Assembly: GCF_900187385.1 (NCBI RefSeq)
Contig: NZ_FYEY01000001.1
Location: forward strand, 1,984,001-2,048,000
Source of the DNA: Streptomyces sp. 2114.4
Lineage (GTDB): Bacteria; Actinomycetota; Actinomycetes; Streptomycetales; Streptomycetaceae
Direction: 5' to 3'
Length of the DNA: 64,000 bases
Numbering within the stretch: the first letter of the stretch is position 1; every line of letters starts with the position of its first letter. Under the pieces are notes generated by a model. The model saw nothing but the letters and a program-made list of their open reading frames with translations. It was not told the DNA's origin and made no database searches. The position numbers were made by a program, and so were the translations under genes. Shown piece by piece: positions 8,504 to 18,868 of the stretch.

Positions 8504-9226
8504 TTACCGGAGCCGTGGTCGGTCTCCGAGTACCGCAGTGCCGACGCGCACATGTGTCGCCCCGGCCGCCACGGCCTCCTCGAGGTCCGCGCTCATGCCT
8601 GCGGACACCATGGTGGCAGCAGGATGACCCGCGCGCAGGTCGGATGAGATTTCCATGAGCCGCTCGAATGCGGCGAGTTCACGTCCGGCGTACGGCCCGG
8701 CCAGCGGGGCGACGGTCATCACCCCGTCCAGCCGCAGACCCTCGGCCCCGGCGACCGCCTCGGCCAGCGCCCCGACCCCGTCGGGCGCCACCCCGCCGCG
8801 CTCACCGCGCTCCCCCGCCTCCGCATCGAGCGCCACCTGGATCAGGCAGCCCAGTTCACGCCCGGCACGCGCCGCCTCCTTGGAGAGTGCGGTCACGAGC
8901 CGGACCCGGTCGACCGATTGCACAATTCCGGCATAACCAGCCACGGAGCGCACCTTGTTGGTCTGGAGCTGTCCAACAAAATGCCAAGTAAGGGGCAAAT
9001 CAGCGCATTCAGCGGCCTTGGGCGCGGCCTCCTGATCGCGGTTCTCCGCGACCTGGCGCACCCCCAGCTCCGCGAGCAACCGGACATCGCTCGCGGGGTA
9101 GGTCTTGGTGACCACGATCAGGGTCACCTCGTCACGCGGCCGGCCGACCCTGGCACATGCGGCGGAGATACGTTCCTCCACCCGGGCCAGGTTCTCGGCC
9201 AGTTGCGTCTTGCGGTCGCTGGTCAC
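8504..9226 (-). CDS. YggS/PLPBP-family pyridoxal-phosphate homeostasis protein
   Basis: PLP-binding protein of alanine-racemase fold type III, involved in vitamin B6 and amino-acid homeostasis; no catalytic activity is established for the family. The 240-residue product shows the PLP lysine context LIVVTKTYP (about residue 43) and the WHFVGQLQTNK motif. I chose the GTG at 9226 because it overlaps the pgeF stop codon in a GTGA arrangement, indicating translational coupling; a start at 9247 would add seven residues. The ylmD-ylmE-sepF-ylmG-divIVA order is the classic Gram-positive arrangement. Confidence 0.94.
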   Translation of the reverse strand: MTSDRKTQLAENLARVEERISAACARVGRPRDEVTLIVVTKTYPASDVRLLAELGVRQVAENRDQEAAPKAAECADLPLTWHFVGQLQTNKVRSVAGYAGIVQSVDRVRLVTALSKEAARAGRELGCLIQVALDAEAGERGERGGVAPDGVGALAEAVAGAEGLRLDGVMTVAPLAGPYAGRELAAFERLMEISSDLRAGHPAATMVSAGMSADLEEAVAAGATHVRVGTAVLGDRPRLR

Positions 9227-9963
9227 AGCTCGGCCTCCCCCAGCCATACATAGCTCGCGAGCCGTCCGGTCGTACGGTCGCGCCGGTAAGAGAAGTGGTC
9301 GGCGGATTCGCGGGTGCAGATGTGGGAATCCTCACGCACCCGTACGCCCGCCGCGGCGAGTTGGGCCCGTACCCCTGCGGTGACGTCCACCGCGGGAGTG
9401 CCCCAGCCGGTCACCGCGCGGGCCTCGGGCACCACCGCGGCGACATCGGAGCGCATCGCCTCGGGCACCTCGTAACACCGTCCGCAGATCGCCGGTCCGG
9501 TGTACGCGACGGTCCGCGCCGGCACCGCCCCCTGCTGCACCATGGCCTCGACGACCGCCGGGACCACCCCGGCGACCAGACCGGGCCGTCCCGCATGCGC
9601 GGCCCCCGCGATCCCGGCGACCGGATCGGCCAGCAGGACCGGGGTGCAGTCGGCGGTCAGCACGGCGAGCGCGAGGCCCCGGCGGCCGGTCACCACCGCG
9701 TCGACACCGGGGACGTCGTCGCCGTGCCACGGCCCGTCGACCACCGCGACTTCGCGGCCGTGCACCTGGTGCATCCAGACCACCGCGGCCGGGTCGAGGC
9801 CGAGTTCCGCGGCGGTCCGCGCGCGGTTGGCGTATACGGCCTGCGGGTCGTCGCCGACCGCGCCGCCCAGGTTGAGCTGATCGTACGGAGCGGCGCTCAC
9901 CCCGCCCCACCTGTCGGTGAAGGCGAAGTGCGCGCCGCTCTCGTGGTGCTGTTGCCCTATCAC
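9223..9963 (-). CDS. pgeF: YlmD/PgeF-type purine nucleoside phosphorylase / peptidoglycan editing factor
   Basis: A 246-residue member of the laccase-domain family (DUF152). Members were first called polyphenol oxidases and later shown to act on purine nucleosides; an Escherichia coli member (YfiH/PgeF) edits muropeptide composition. Metal-binding residues lie in WMHQVHGREV, LTADCTPVLLADP and AAHAGRPGL, with ICGRCYEVPE further on. It lies 14 bp downstream of ftsZ and overlaps yggS by 4 bp, so it is probably read from the ftsZ transcript. The in vivo role in Streptomyces is not evident from sequence. Confidence 0.9.
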   Translation of the reverse strand: MIGQQHHESGAHFAFTDRWGGVSAAPYDQLNLGGAVGDDPQAVYANRARTAAELGLDPAAVVWMHQVHGREVAVVDGPWHGDDVPGVDAVVTGRRGLALAVLTADCTPVLLADPVAGIAGAAHAGRPGLVAGVVPAVVEAMVQQGAVPARTVAYTGPAICGRCYEVPEAMRSDVAAVVPEARAVTGWGTPAVDVTAGVRAQLAAAGVRVREDSHICTRESADHFSYRRDRTTGRLASYVWLGEAEL

Positions 9964-9977
9964 TTCGGTGCTTTACG

Positions 9978-11213
9978 TCACTTCAGGAAATCGGGAACGT
10001 CCAGTTCCTCGGCCGCGGAGTCCGAGTACGGACGGGCCGGGGGAACCTGCGGAGCGCTCGCCGGGGGCGACGGGACCTCGCCCAGCGAGGAGGAAGAGGA
10101 GGACTCGGCCGGGGCCGGCTCCTCGTCGCGCACCGGAACCGAACCCAGTCCGCCGAAGGACGACGAACGCGGCTCCGGCGGGGTGGCCGGACGGCTCGGG
10201 GCCGGGGCGGGCTCTTCGCGCTTGGGGGACGACAGCGCCGACTGGGCATCGCGGCGGGCCGGCGGCTGGCCGCCGTCGAAGCCCGCGGCGATGACCGTCA
10301 CCCGGACCTCGTCGCCCAGCGCATCGTCGATGACCGCGCCGAAGATGATGTTGGCTTCCGGGTGGGCGGCCTCGCTGACCAGCTGTGCGGCCTCGTTGAT
10401 CTCGAAAAGACCGAGGTCGGAACCGCCGGAGATGGAGAGCAGCACCCCGCGGGCGCCGTCGATGGATGCCTCCAGGAGCGGCGAGGAGATCGCCATCTCC
10501 GCGGCGGCCACCGCACGGTCGTCGCCCCGTGCCGAGCCGATGCCCATGAGCGCGGAACCGGCTTCCGACATCACGGACTTGACGTCGGCGAAGTCGAGGT
10601 TGATCAGACCCGGTGTGGTGATCAGGTCGGTGATGCCCTGGACACCCGACAGCAGCACCTGGTCCGCGGACTTGAACGCGTCGAGCACGCTCACCTGACG
10701 GTCCGAGATGGACAGCAGCCGGTCGTTGGGGATCACGATGAGGGTGTCGACCTCTTCGCGCAGCTGCGCGATGCCGTCCTCGGCCTGGTTGGCGCGCCGG
10801 CGGCCCTCGAAGGTGAACGGGCGGGTGACCACACCGATCGTCAGGGCGCCCAGCGAGCGGGCGATGTTGGCGACGACGGGTGCGCCGCCGGTGCCGGTGC
10901 CGCCGCCCTCACCCGCGGTCACGAAGACCATGTCGGCCCCCTTGAGGACCTCCTCGATCTCCTCGCGGTGGTCCTCGGCCGCCTTGCGACCCACATCCGG
11001 GTTGGCGCCGGCGCCGAGTCCGCGGGTCATTTCGCGGCCGACGTCGAGCTTGACGTCGGCGTCGCTCATCAGCAGCGCCTGCGCATCGGTGTTGATCGCG
11101 ATGAACTCGACGCCCTTGAGCCCGACCTCGATCATCCGGTTGATGGCGTTCACGCCACCGCCGCCGATGCCGACGACCTTGATGACTGCGAGGTAGTTCT
11201 GCGGTGCTGCCAC
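9978..11213 (-). CDS. ftsZ: cell-division GTPase FtsZ
   Basis: Tubulin-like GTPase forming the Z-rings and, in aerial hyphae, the ladders that become sporulation septa. The 411-residue product has the [11 protein letters not shown] nucleotide loop (about residues 17-27) and the tubulin signature GGGTGTG (103-109). The T7-loop and C-terminal domain follow to about residue 315. A Pro/Ser/Glu-rich linker leads to the conserved C-terminal peptide [12 protein letters not shown], the SepF/FtsW-binding tail. The ATG at 11213 gives the canonical [14 protein letters not shown]-terminus. The 281-bp gap to ftsQ carries inverted repeats that probably regulate it. Confidence 0.98.
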   Translation of the reverse strand: MAAPQNYLAVIKVVGIGGGGVNAINRMIEVGLKGVEFIAINTDAQALLMSDADVKLDVGREMTRGLGAGANPDVGRKAAEDHREEIEEVLKGADMVFVTAGEGGGTGTGGAPVVANIARSLGALTIGVVTRPFTFEGRRRANQAEDGIAQLREEVDTLIVIPNDRLLSISDRQVSVLDAFKSADQVLLSGVQGITDLITTPGLINLDFADVKSVMSEAGSALMGIGSARGDDRAVAAAEMAISSPLLEASIDGARGVLLSISGGSDLGLFEINEAAQLVSEAAHPEANIIFGAVIDDALGDEVRVTVIAAGFDGGQPPARRDAQSALSSPKREEPAPAPSRPATPPEPRSSSFGGLGSVPVRDEEPAPAESSSSSSLGEVPSPPASAPQVPPARPYSDSAAEELDVPDFLK

Positions 11214-11305
11214 GTCGAAGGCCTCTCGCCTCGAGTTACGTGTCGTCGCCGCACTGCGTGTGGACGCCGACTGATGCCGATGGGACGGTTCGTATCGCCG
11301 ACCCG

Positions 11306-11330
11306 AACCCTAACGTTGAAGTTTAGGGTT
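11306..11330. promoter_or_regulatory. 8-bp inverted repeat in the ftsZ leader/promoter region
   Basis: AACCCTAA (11306-11313) and TTAGGGTT (11323-11330) are perfectly complementary across a 9-bp spacer, about 93-117 bp upstream of the ftsZ start. It could be a protein operator or an RNA hairpin in the ftsZ 5' leader. Confidence 0.6.
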
Positions 11331-11411
11331 ACCTGTGCCTGTGTTCCTTGGTTCCAAAGTCCCTTTGGAACGAGACACTAAGTCGACAAGGCGCGCGCGT
11401 TCAACGAACAC
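11310..11411 (-). CDS. possible 33-residue upstream ORF in the ftsZ leader
   Basis: A GTG at 11411 is preceded by GGGAGG (11418-11423) with a 6-nt spacer, a near-ideal ribosome-binding site, and opens a 33-codon frame ending in TAG at 11312-11310. The start reads MFVERARLVDLVSRSKG if GTG initiates as Met. Codon 11 is TTA (11381-11379), the rare leucine codon read by bldA tRNA in Streptomyces. Against it: third-position GC is about 45%, far below real genes here, and the frame covers two inverted repeats, so it may be fortuitous. No function is assigned. Confidence 0.3.
   Translation of the reverse strand: MFVERARLVDLVSRSKGTLEPRNTGTGNPKLQR
11351..11371. promoter_or_regulatory. 9-bp inverted repeat with adjacent GACAC motif upstream of ftsZ
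   Basis: GTTCCAAAG (11351-11359) and CTTTGGAAC (11363-11371) are perfectly complementary with a 3-bp spacer, compact enough for a dimeric repressor or activator. GACAC at 11374-11378 matches the core recognised by the sporulation regulator WhiA, which is known to control ftsZ in Streptomyces. Which protein, if any, binds the palindrome is unknown. Confidence 0.6.
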
Positions 11412-11494
11412 GCCGAACCTCCCGTTTTTCTTTTCACCCTATGTGATCACCCATAGTCGTAGCCATCCAGGGTGCTGGCCTGCGGCTGCACACG

Positions 11495-12310
11495 TCAACT
11501 CCCGGATACCGCAGGGGCACTGGGGACCGAGACGTCGAAGTGGCGCCCGCCGTGCGCCGCTTTCAGCAGCGCGGTCAGCACCTTTGCCTTTTCGGCGCCC
11601 TCTTCGCGGCTGCCCCACGCGACCGTGCGGCCGCCGGTCAGTTCGAGGGTGACGGCGTCGTAGGACCGTACACGGACCTTGCGCACGTCCTTGCGCACGG
11701 CCGCGGGCAGATCCCGGGTGACCTCGACCGCGGCGCGCCGCAACCGGTCGGTTCCGAACTGGTGCAGACTCGAGGAGTCGGAAACGGTCATTTCCAGAAC
11801 CGGAACGCCCCGGGGGGCGGTGCGGACGGTGGCGAACCGGACGCCCTCGGCGTCCACTTCGACAAACTTTCCGCCCGTTCGCATCAGCAGTTCTGGCATT
11901 CTTTCGGTCACCTTCAGACCGATTGTGTGCGGCCAGGACCGCTCGACGTCCACGGTCTTGATGCGCGGCAGCCGCGCGCGCAGCCGCCGGGCGAGCGCGT
12001 CCGTGTCCACGGAGACCAGCGGCTCATTCATCGGGGCGCGTGCCGCGGCGACGACCTCATGCGGCGTCAGCACGCGGGTGCCGGTGGCCTCGACGCGTGT
12101 CACCCGGAGCCAGTTCGAGGCGTAGAGCGCCCAGACGCCGAACGCGCCGAGCAGCACCGCGACGATCGAGATGATGATCAGACTGCGGCGGCCCGGCGCG
12201 CGAAAGGGGATGCGCACCCGCCTCCATCCCGTCGCGCGGGGTGGCGCGGCGGAGGGCGGGCCGGACGGTGACTTCTTCTCGCCGCGTCGGGCGGTTGCCG
12301 GTCCGGCCAC
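11495..12310 (-). CDS. ftsQ: divisome protein FtsQ
   Basis: Single-pass membrane protein linking early and late divisome components. The 271-residue product has a Pro/Arg-rich cytosolic tail, a transmembrane helix (about residues 43-63, LIIISIVAVLLGAFGVWAL), and an extracytoplasmic POTRA domain (VTRVEATGTRVLTPHEVV region) followed by the FtsQ beta-domain. The GTG at 12310 lies 22 bp downstream of murG. In mycobacteria murC intervenes between murG and ftsQ; here it does not. Confidence 0.96.
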   Translation of the reverse strand: MAGPATARRGEKKSPSGPPSAAPPRATGWRRVRIPFRAPGRRSLIIISIVAVLLGAFGVWALYASNWLRVTRVEATGTRVLTPHEVVAAARAPMNEPLVSVDTDALARRLRARLPRIKTVDVERSWPHTIGLKVTERMPELLMRTGGKFVEVDAEGVRFATVRTAPRGVPVLEMTVSDSSSLHQFGTDRLRRAAVEVTRDLPAAVRKDVRKVRVRSYDAVTLELTGGRTVAWGSREEGAEKAKVLTALLKAAHGGRHFDVSVPSAPAVSGS

Positions 12311-12332
12311 GCTCCCTGCCTTCTCTCGTGCG

Positions 12333-13424
12333 CTACTTGTTGTGCTGCGCGATCGCCTCGTACACCATGCCGACCAGCAGCTCGTCGGCGTCGCGGCGGC
12401 CGAACTCGGAGGCCGCGCGGGACATCTCGTACAGCCGGTGCGGATCGGCCAGGACCGGGAGCACGCTGCTTTGCACCCACTCCGGCGTCAACTGGGCGTC
12501 ATCGACCAGCAGGCCCCCGCCGGCGTTGACCAGCGGCTGGGCGTTGAGCCGCTGCTCGCCGTTGCCGATGGGCAGCGGGACGAACGCGGCCGGCAGCCCG
12601 ACGGCGGACAACTCGGCGACGGTCATCGCGCCCGCGCGGCAGAGCATCATGTCGGCCGCGGCGTACGCGAGATCCATCCGGTCCACGTACGGTACCGGGA
12701 CATAGGGGGGCATCCCGGGCATGTTGTCCGCGTGCGGCAGTTCGTTCTTCGGGCCGACCGCGTGCAGCACCTGGATCCCCGCGCGCTGGAGGGCCGGGAC
12801 GGCGGCCTGGGTGACCTCGTTCAGCCGGCGGGCACCCTGCGAACCACCGGACACCAGCAGGGTCGGGAGGTTGGGGTCGAGCCCGAAGGCGGCCCGCGCC
12901 TCGGGGCGGACCGCGGCACGGTCCAGGGTGGCGATGGTGCGGCGCAGCGGGATGCCGACGTAGCGGGCGCCGCGCAGCTTGCTGTCGGGGGTGCTGACGG
13001 CGACGAACTTGGCGTACCGCGAGCCGATCTTGTTGGCCAGGCCGGGGCGGGCGTTGGCCTCGTGGACGATGATCGGCACCCCGAGGCGCTTGGCGGCGAG
13101 GTAGCCGGGCAGCGCCACATAGCCGCCGAAGCCGACGACGCAGTCGGCCTTGGTGCGCTCCAGGATCTGCTCGGCGGCCTTGATCGTGCCGCGCAGCCGC
13201 CCGGGGACGGTGATCAGCTCGGGGGTGGGCTTGCGCGGCAGCGGCACGGCCGGGATCAGACCCAGCTCATAGCCGCGCTCCGGGACGAGGCGGGTCTCCA
13301 GGCCCTTCTCCGTACCGAGTGCCGTGATCCCCACGGTGGGGTCCTGCCTCCGCAGTGCGTCCGCGAGGGCGAGCGCGGGCTCGATGTGGCCGGCGGTCCC
13401 CCCACCGGCGAGTACGACATGCAC
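12333..13424 (-). CDS. murG: MurG N-acetylglucosaminyltransferase (lipid II synthase)
   Basis: Transfers GlcNAc from UDP-GlcNAc to lipid I at the inner membrane face, making lipid II. The 363-residue product has the N-terminal glycine loop [16 protein letters not shown] (residues 7-22), the [12 protein letters not shown] loop, the C-domain loop [12 protein letters not shown] and the UDP-binding segment [17 protein letters not shown]. It lies 6 bp downstream of ftsW and upstream of ftsQ. Length and motifs are normal. Confidence 0.98.
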   Translation of the reverse strand: MHVVLAGGGTAGHIEPALALADALRRQDPTVGITALGTEKGLETRLVPERGYELGLIPAVPLPRKPTPELITVPGRLRGTIKAAEQILERTKADCVVGFGGYVALPGYLAAKRLGVPIIVHEANARPGLANKIGSRYAKFVAVSTPDSKLRGARYVGIPLRRTIATLDRAAVRPEARAAFGLDPNLPTLLVSGGSQGARRLNEVTQAAVPALQRAGIQVLHAVGPKNELPHADNMPGMPPYVPVPYVDRMDLAYAAADMMLCRAGAMTVAELSAVGLPAAFVPLPIGNGEQRLNAQPLVNAGGGLLVDDAQLTPEWVQSSVLPVLADPHRLYEMSRAASEFGRRDADELLVGMVYEAIAQHNK

Positions 13425-13430
13425 CGAAAT

Positions 13431-14777
13431 TCACCGCTCTCCGGACGGCCGCTTCTTGACGCGCCGTCTCATCGTCTTCCATCTCACCCCAGCCTGCCTT
13501 CTGCCGAAGACCGGCTTCCGCGCCGACCGGGCCGACAACGCCGCCCGCGCAGCGGGCTCGTCACGCGCGAAGGCGATCAGCAGCCCGATGGCGAACATCG
13601 TCGGCAGCAGGGCCGAACCTCCGTAGGAGAACAGCGGGAGCGGGACACCGGCGATCGGCAACAGGCCGAGCACCGCACCGATGTTGATCACGGCCTGAGC
13701 CGTGATCCAGGTGGTCACGCCTCCCGCGGCGTACCGTACGAAGGGGTCCTCCGTGCGTCCGGCCACGCGGATACCCGCATAGCCTAGAGCCGCGAAGAGG
13801 GCGAGCACCGACAGCGTCCCCGCCAGACCCAGTTCCTCCCCGGTGATGGCGAAGATGAAGTCGGTGTGCGGTTCGGGGAGTTCTCCCCATTTTTCCATAC
13901 TGGCGCCGAGACCCGAACCGAAGAATCCGCCGGAGGCCAGTGCGTAGATGCCGTGCACGGCCTGCCAGCACTGGTCGCCGGGGCCCGGATCGGTCGCGCC
14001 GATGCAGGCCAGCCGGGACATCCGGTTGGCGCTGGTCTTGATCAGCAGCGCCCCGATCAGCGCGGCGCTGCCCAGTACCCCCACGAACAGGCGGGTCGGC
14101 GCACCGGCCAGCCACAGCAGCCCGAAGAGGATCGCCGTGAGAATGATCGCGGTGCCCATGTCGCCGCCGAGCATGATCAGCCCGAGCAGGAGGAACGCCA
14201 CCGGGATCAGCGGCACCAGCAGATGCTTCCACTGCACCAGCAGCCGCTTGTCCTGTTTGCGGGCCAGCAGATCGGCGCCCCACAGCACCAGCGCCAGCTT
14301 GCCGAACTCGCTCGGTTGCATCTGGAAGGGGCCGCCGAGGTTGATCCAGTTCTGGTTGCCGTTGACCGCGACCCCTATGCCCGGAATCTGCACCAGGCAC
14401 ATCAGGAACACGGAGACGGCGAGCAGCGGATAGGCCAGCGTGCGGTGCAGCCGTACGGTCATCCGGGAGGCGGCCAGCAGCAGCCCGCCGCCGAGGACGG
14501 CGGCGAGCAGCTGCTTGCGGAAGAAGTACGTCGGGGCGAGGCCGGACTGCAGCGCCTTGATCTGGGACGCCGAGTAGACCATCACCAGCCCCAGGACGGT
14601 GATCAGCAGGCTGCCGCCGAGGATCAGGTAGTAGGCGGTCAGCGGGCGGTCCCAGGCCCGTTTGAGGCGGGTGTGGAGCCCCCGGGGGCCGCCCGGTGTG
14701 CGGCCGGCGCGCGGTGTGCGCACCGCGGAGGGCCGGCGCGGACGCGACGGGGCCGGCTTCGCCGATCGGGCCGTCAT
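13431..14777 (-). CDS. ftsW: SEDS-family septal peptidoglycan polymerase FtsW
   Basis: Polymerises lipid II into glycan strands, working with the class B PBP FtsI. The 448-residue protein has a basic cytosolic N-terminus (about 50 residues) and about ten transmembrane helices. Family blocks include GNQNWINLGGPFQMQPSEFGK, ALASGGFFGSGLG and the C-terminal GVPLPLFSYGGSAL. I chose the ATG at 14777 because it sits directly behind GGAGGGGACGAGG. A longer same-frame reading up to 15980 runs through murD in the wrong frame and is not coding. Confidence 0.96.
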   Translation of the reverse strand: MTARSAKPAPSRPRRPSAVRTPRAGRTPGGPRGLHTRLKRAWDRPLTAYYLILGGSLLITVLGLVMVYSASQIKALQSGLAPTYFFRKQLLAAVLGGGLLLAASRMTVRLHRTLAYPLLAVSVFLMCLVQIPGIGVAVNGNQNWINLGGPFQMQPSEFGKLALVLWGADLLARKQDKRLLVQWKHLLVPLIPVAFLLLGLIMLGGDMGTAIILTAILFGLLWLAGAPTRLFVGVLGSAALIGALLIKTSANRMSRLACIGATDPGPGDQCWQAVHGIYALASGGFFGSGLGASMEKWGELPEPHTDFIFAITGEELGLAGTLSVLALFAALGYAGIRVAGRTEDPFVRYAAGGVTTWITAQAVINIGAVLGLLPIAGVPLPLFSYGGSALLPTMFAIGLLIAFARDEPAARAALSARSARKPVFGRRQAGVRWKTMRRRVKKRPSGER

Positions 14778-14836
14778 CCTCGTCCCCTCCACAGGTGCGC
14801 TCGCCGCCGGCTGACGACGACAGCGGGGAGAAACGT

Positions 14837-16279
14837 CTAGTGATCCCGTGCGGTCAGCTCGCCGACCGCGTCGGCGAAGGCCTCGCCCCGCTTGTTGTAA
14901 TTGACGAACATGTCCATCGAGGCACAGGCCGGAGCCAGCAGGACGGTGTCGCCGGGCTCGGCCAGGCGGCTCGCTTCCCGGACCGCCTCGGACATCGCCC
15001 CAGTGTCGGTCCGGTCGAGGTCGACCACCGGGACATCGGGGGCGTGTCGCGCCAGGGCTTCGCGAATCAGCGCCCGGTCGGCACCGATCAGCACCACACC
15101 GCGCAGCCGGGCCGCCGACCTCTGCACCAGCTCGTCGAAGGTCGCGCCCTTGGCGAGGCCGCCGGCGATCCACACGATGTGCTCGTACGCCGCCAACGAC
15201 GCCTCGGCGGCGTGGGTGTTGGTGGCCTTGGAGTCGTCGACGTAGCGGACGTTGCCGAGGTCCGCGACGTGCTGGATGCGGTGGGCGTCCGGGTGGAAGG
15301 CGCGCAGCCCGTCGCGTACGGCGGCGGGGGCCACCCCGTAGGCACGGGCCAGCGCCGCGGCCGCGAGGGCGTTGGCGATGTTGTGCGGGGCCGCGGGCGT
15401 GACGTCCGAGACCTCGGCGAGCTCCTGGGCCTGCTGCTGCCGGTTCTCCACGAAGGCGCGGTCGACGAGGATGCCCTCGACGACGCCCACCTGGGAGGGC
15501 CCGGGGGTGCCGAGGGTGAAGCCGATGGCGCGGCAGCCTTCCTCGACGTCGGCCGCCCGGACCAGCTCCTCGGTCGCCGGGTCGGCGGCGTTGTAGACGC
15601 AGGCGACGGTGTTGCCCTCGTAGATGCGGCCCTTGTCGGCGGCGTAGGCCGCCATGGAACCGTGCCAGTCCAGGTGGTCGGGGGCGAGGTTGAGGACGGC
15701 CGCGGAGTGCGCCCGTACGGAGGGCGCCCAGTGCAGCTGGTAGCTGGAGAGCTCGACGGCGAGGACGTCGTACGACGTGCCGTCCGGCTGCCCCTCGCCG
15801 AGCACCACATCGACGAGCGGGACGCCGATGTTGCCGACGGCGGCGGTCCGCAGCCCCGCCGCCTGCAGGATCGAGGCCAGCATCCGGACGGTGGTGGTCT
15901 TGCCGTTGGTGCCGGTGACCGCCAGCCAGTCGGCGGCATCCGGGCCACGCAGCCGCCAGGCCAGTTCGACATCGCCCCACACCTCGACGCCCGCCTTCTC
16001 GGCCGCGGCGAAGAGCGGGCTGGCCGGCTTCCAGCCCGGGGTGGTGACGACCAGTTCCGTGCCCTCGGGGAGGGTGTCGCCGTCGCCCAGGCGGACGGTG
16101 ACCCCCAGCTTCTCCAGCTCGGCGGCCTGCGCACGCTCGCGCTCACCGTCGCTGCTGTTGACGACGGTGACGCGGGCGCCGAGGCCGGCCAGGGCGCGGG
16201 CGGCGGGAACGCCGCTCACGCCCAGGCCGGCGACGGTGATGCGCCGGCCCGCGAAGTCCGCCGGGCTCTGCATGGTCAC
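14837..16279 (-). CDS. murD: UDP-MurNAc-L-alanine:D-glutamate ligase MurD
   Basis: ATP-dependent ligase adding D-Glu to UDP-MurNAc-L-Ala. Motifs: the N-terminal Rossmann segment [20 protein letters not shown]-binding [14 protein letters not shown], and the C-terminal [18 protein letters not shown] block. The GTG at 16279 overlaps the mraY stop codon (GTGA) and follows AGGCGG, giving 480 residues; the ATG at 16273 (478 residues) is almost as good. It lies between mraY and ftsW (59-bp gap). Confidence 0.96.
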   Translation of the reverse strand: MTMQSPADFAGRRITVAGLGVSGVPAARALAGLGARVTVVNSSDGERERAQAAELEKLGVTVRLGDGDTLPEGTELVVTTPGWKPASPLFAAAEKAGVEVWGDVELAWRLRGPDAADWLAVTGTNGKTTTVRMLASILQAAGLRTAAVGNIGVPLVDVVLGEGQPDGTSYDVLAVELSSYQLHWAPSVRAHSAAVLNLAPDHLDWHGSMAAYAADKGRIYEGNTVACVYNAADPATEELVRAADVEEGCRAIGFTLGTPGPSQVGVVEGILVDRAFVENRQQQAQELAEVSDVTPAAPHNIANALAAAALARAYGVAPAAVRDGLRAFHPDAHRIQHVADLGNVRYVDDSKATNTHAAEASLAAYEHIVWIAGGLAKGATFDELVQRSAARLRGVVLIGADRALIREALARHAPDVPVVDLDRTDTGAMSEAVREASRLAEPGDTVLLAPACASMDMFVNYNKRGEAFADAVGELTARDH

Positions 16280-17349
16280 TTTGCCGCCTGCCAGCCGCCG
16301 TAGAAGATGCCGAGTCCCACGATGACGCACATGCCCTGGATGATCCAGAACCGGACCACCACAAGGACTTCGGACCACCCCTTGAGTTCGAAGTGGTGCT
16401 GGAGTGGCGCCATCCGGAAGACCCGCTTACCGGTGAGCCGGAACGAGCCGACCTGGATGACCACGGACATCGTGATCAGGACGAAGAGACCGCCGAGGAT
16501 GGCCAGCAGCAGCTCCGTACGGGAGCAGATGGCCAGACCGGCCAGTGCGCCGCCCAGGGCCAGCGAACCGGTGTCCCCCATGAAGATCTTGGCGGGCGAG
16601 GTGTTCCACCACAGGAAGCCGAAGCAGGCGCCCATCAGGGCCGAGGCGACGACCGCGAGGTCGAGTGGGTCGCGGACCTCGTAACAGCCCGGTCCCGCGG
16701 TGATCTGGTTGGCGCACGACTCCTGGTGCTGCCAGATGCCGATGAACGTGTACGCGCCGAAGACCATCACCGAGGCGCCGGTGGCGAGGCCGTCGAGGCC
16801 GTCGGTGAGGTTCACGCCGTTGGACATCGCCAGGATCATGAACAGGGCCCAGATCACGAAGATCACCGGGCCGATCTGCCAGCCGAAGTCCTGGGTGAAG
16901 GAGAGCCGGTCGGACGCCGGGGTCTGCCCGCGCAGATCGGCGAACTGCAGGGAGAGCACGGCGAAGGCGATGCCGACGATCAGCTGGCCGGCCATCTTGG
17001 CCTTGGCCCGCAGGCCCAGCGAACGCTGCTTGACGATCTTGATGTAGTCGTCGAGGAAGCCGACCAGGCCCATGCCCGCCATCAGGAACAGCACCAGCAC
17101 ACCGGAGAAGGTGGGGTCACTGCTCGTGATGACCTTGGTCAGCACGTAGGCGATGATCGTGGCCAGGATGAAGGCGATACCACCCATGGTGGGCGTACCG
17201 CGCTTGCTGTGGTGATCGCGCGGGCCGTCATCGCGGATGAACTGCCCGTATCCCTTTTTGGCCAGCAGCTTGATCAGCAGCGGGGTGCCAATCAGGGTCA
17301 GGAAGAGCCCGATCATTCCGGAGAAGAGGATCTGCTTCATCGAGTTCAT
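16276..17349 (-). CDS. mraY: phospho-MurNAc-pentapeptide transferase MraY
   Basis: Polytopic membrane enzyme transferring phospho-MurNAc-pentapeptide to undecaprenyl phosphate, yielding lipid I. The 357-residue product has about ten helices and the catalytic and substrate blocks [35 protein letters not shown] and [13 protein letters not shown]. The ATG at 17349 overlaps the murF stop (ATGA); an in-frame ATG nine bases downstream gives MKQILFSG and could equally be used. It overlaps murD by 4 bp, so these genes are translationally coupled. Confidence 0.98.
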   Translation of the reverse strand: MNSMKQILFSGMIGLFLTLIGTPLLIKLLAKKGYGQFIRDDGPRDHHSKRGTPTMGGIAFILATIIAYVLTKVITSSDPTFSGVLVLFLMAGMGLVGFLDDYIKIVKQRSLGLRAKAKMAGQLIVGIAFAVLSLQFADLRGQTPASDRLSFTQDFGWQIGPVIFVIWALFMILAMSNGVNLTDGLDGLATGASVMVFGAYTFIGIWQHQESCANQITAGPGCYEVRDPLDLAVVASALMGACFGFLWWNTSPAKIFMGDTGSLALGGALAGLAICSRTELLLAILGGLFVLITMSVVIQVGSFRLTGKRVFRMAPLQHHFELKGWSEVLVVVRFWIIQGMCVIVGLGIFYGGWQAAK

Positions 17350-18806
17350 CGGGACGCGGCTCCACCCTCGGCGCCGGCGGCGCCCTCAGCGCCCGCAATG
17401 CCCCCGTCGTCCAGCAATGCTGCGGCCACCCGCTCCAGCCCCACCGACCTGGACGCCTTCACCAGCACGACGTCTCCCGGTCGCAGCTCGCTGCGCAACA
17501 GGTCGACCGCCGCCCGCGCGTCGGACACGTGCACCGACTCCTCACCCCACGAACCCTCGTTCTTGGCGCCCATGTCGAGCCAGGCCGCTTCCCTGCCGCC
17601 GACTGCCACGAGCTTGCTGACGTTGAGCCGGACGACCAGCCGCCCGACCGCGTCGTGTTCGGCGAGCGACTCCCCGCCGAGCTCGGCCATCTCACCGAGC
17701 ACCGCCCACGTGCGACCGCCCTTCGCCTTGGCGGCTGCGCCCATGGCGACCAGCGCTCGCAGCGCCGCTCGCATGGACTCGGGGTTCGCGTTGTAGGCGT
17801 CGTTGACGACCGTCACGCCGTCCGCGCGCTCGGTGACCTCCATACGCCAGCGGGAGAGCGTGCCGGCTTCGGAGAGCGCGGTGGCGATCTCGTCCACGGA
17901 CATGCCCAACTCATGGGCGACGGCGGCCGCGGCGAGCGCGTTCGACACGTGGTGCTCACCGTACAGCCGCATGGTCACATCACTGCACCCGGAGGGTGTG
18001 TGAAGCGTGAAGGAGGGCTGTCCGGACTCCGTGATCCGGACATTCTCGGCACGTACGGCGGCGTCCGCGGCCTCACCGAACAAGATCGTGCGGGCCTTTG
18101 TCCGGGGGACCATGGCACGCACATACGGGTCGTCGGCGTTGAGCACCGCGACCCCGCCGTCCTCGGCCGCGGGCAGCTCCTCGACGAGTTCGCCCTTTGC
18201 CAGGGCGATCTGCTCCCGGCCGCCGAACTCGCCGATGTGCGCGCTGCCGACGTTGAGCACCACACCGATCCTCGGCGGGGTCAGCCCGGCGAGGTAGCGG
18301 ATGTGGCCGACGCCGCGGGCGCCCATCTCCAGGACGAGGTGACGGGTGGTCTCATCGGCGCGCAGCGCGGTCAGCGGCAGCCCGATCTCGTTGTTGAGGT
18401 TGCCCTCCGGCCAGACCGTCGGGCCGGTGCGCTGCAGCAGCTGGGCGATCAGGTCCTTGGTGCTGGTCTTGCCGGCCGAGCCGGTCAGGCCGACGACGGT
18501 GGTGCCCAGCCGCTCGACGACGGCGCGGGCGAGCGCGCCGAGGGCGGCGACCACGTCGTCGACGACGATCGCGGGGACACCGACGGGGCGGGCGGCCAGG
18601 ACGGCCACCGCGCCCGCCTCGACGGCACCCGCCGCGAAGTCGTGGCCGTCGGCACGGTCACCGGCGAAGGCCACGAAGAGCGCGCCGGGGCGTACCGCGC
18701 GGGAGTCCGCCACGACCGGTCCGGTCACCCGGCGGCCGTCGTCCGGTATGTCGTGCTGCCGGCCGCCGACGATGCTCGCGATCTCGGCGAGCGACAGGGA
18801 GATCAC
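17346..18806 (-). CDS. murF: UDP-MurNAc-tripeptide:D-Ala-D-Ala ligase MurF
   Basis: Adds D-Ala-D-Ala to complete the UDP-MurNAc-pentapeptide. The 486-residue product has the three-domain Mur ligase layout: an N-terminal substrate domain, central ATP-binding [19 protein letters not shown] with [12 protein letters not shown], and a C-terminal domain with [15 protein letters not shown]. The start is a GTG at 18806. No ddl gene lies beside it, so the dipeptide ligase is encoded elsewhere. A 62-bp gap separates it from murE upstream. Confidence 0.97.
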   Translation of the reverse strand: MISLSLAEIASIVGGRQHDIPDDGRRVTGPVVADSRAVRPGALFVAFAGDRADGHDFAAGAVEAGAVAVLAARPVGVPAIVVDDVVAALGALARAVVERLGTTVVGLTGSAGKTSTKDLIAQLLQRTGPTVWPEGNLNNEIGLPLTALRADETTRHLVLEMGARGVGHIRYLAGLTPPRIGVVLNVGSAHIGEFGGREQIALAKGELVEELPAAEDGGVAVLNADDPYVRAMVPRTKARTILFGEAADAAVRAENVRITESGQPSFTLHTPSGCSDVTMRLYGEHHVSNALAAAAVAHELGMSVDEIATALSEAGTLSRWRMEVTERADGVTVVNDAYNANPESMRAALRALVAMGAAAKAKGGRTWAVLGEMAELGGESLAEHDAVGRLVVRLNVSKLVAVGGREAAWLDMGAKNEGSWGEESVHVSDARAAVDLLRSELRPGDVVLVKASRSVGLERVAAALLDDGGIAGAEGAAGAEGGAASR

Positions 18807-18868
18807 AGGTCACCCCCGGGGAGGGACGGGCGGTGACGGTAAAGGGGTTGTGCGCGCATGGCGGTGTG

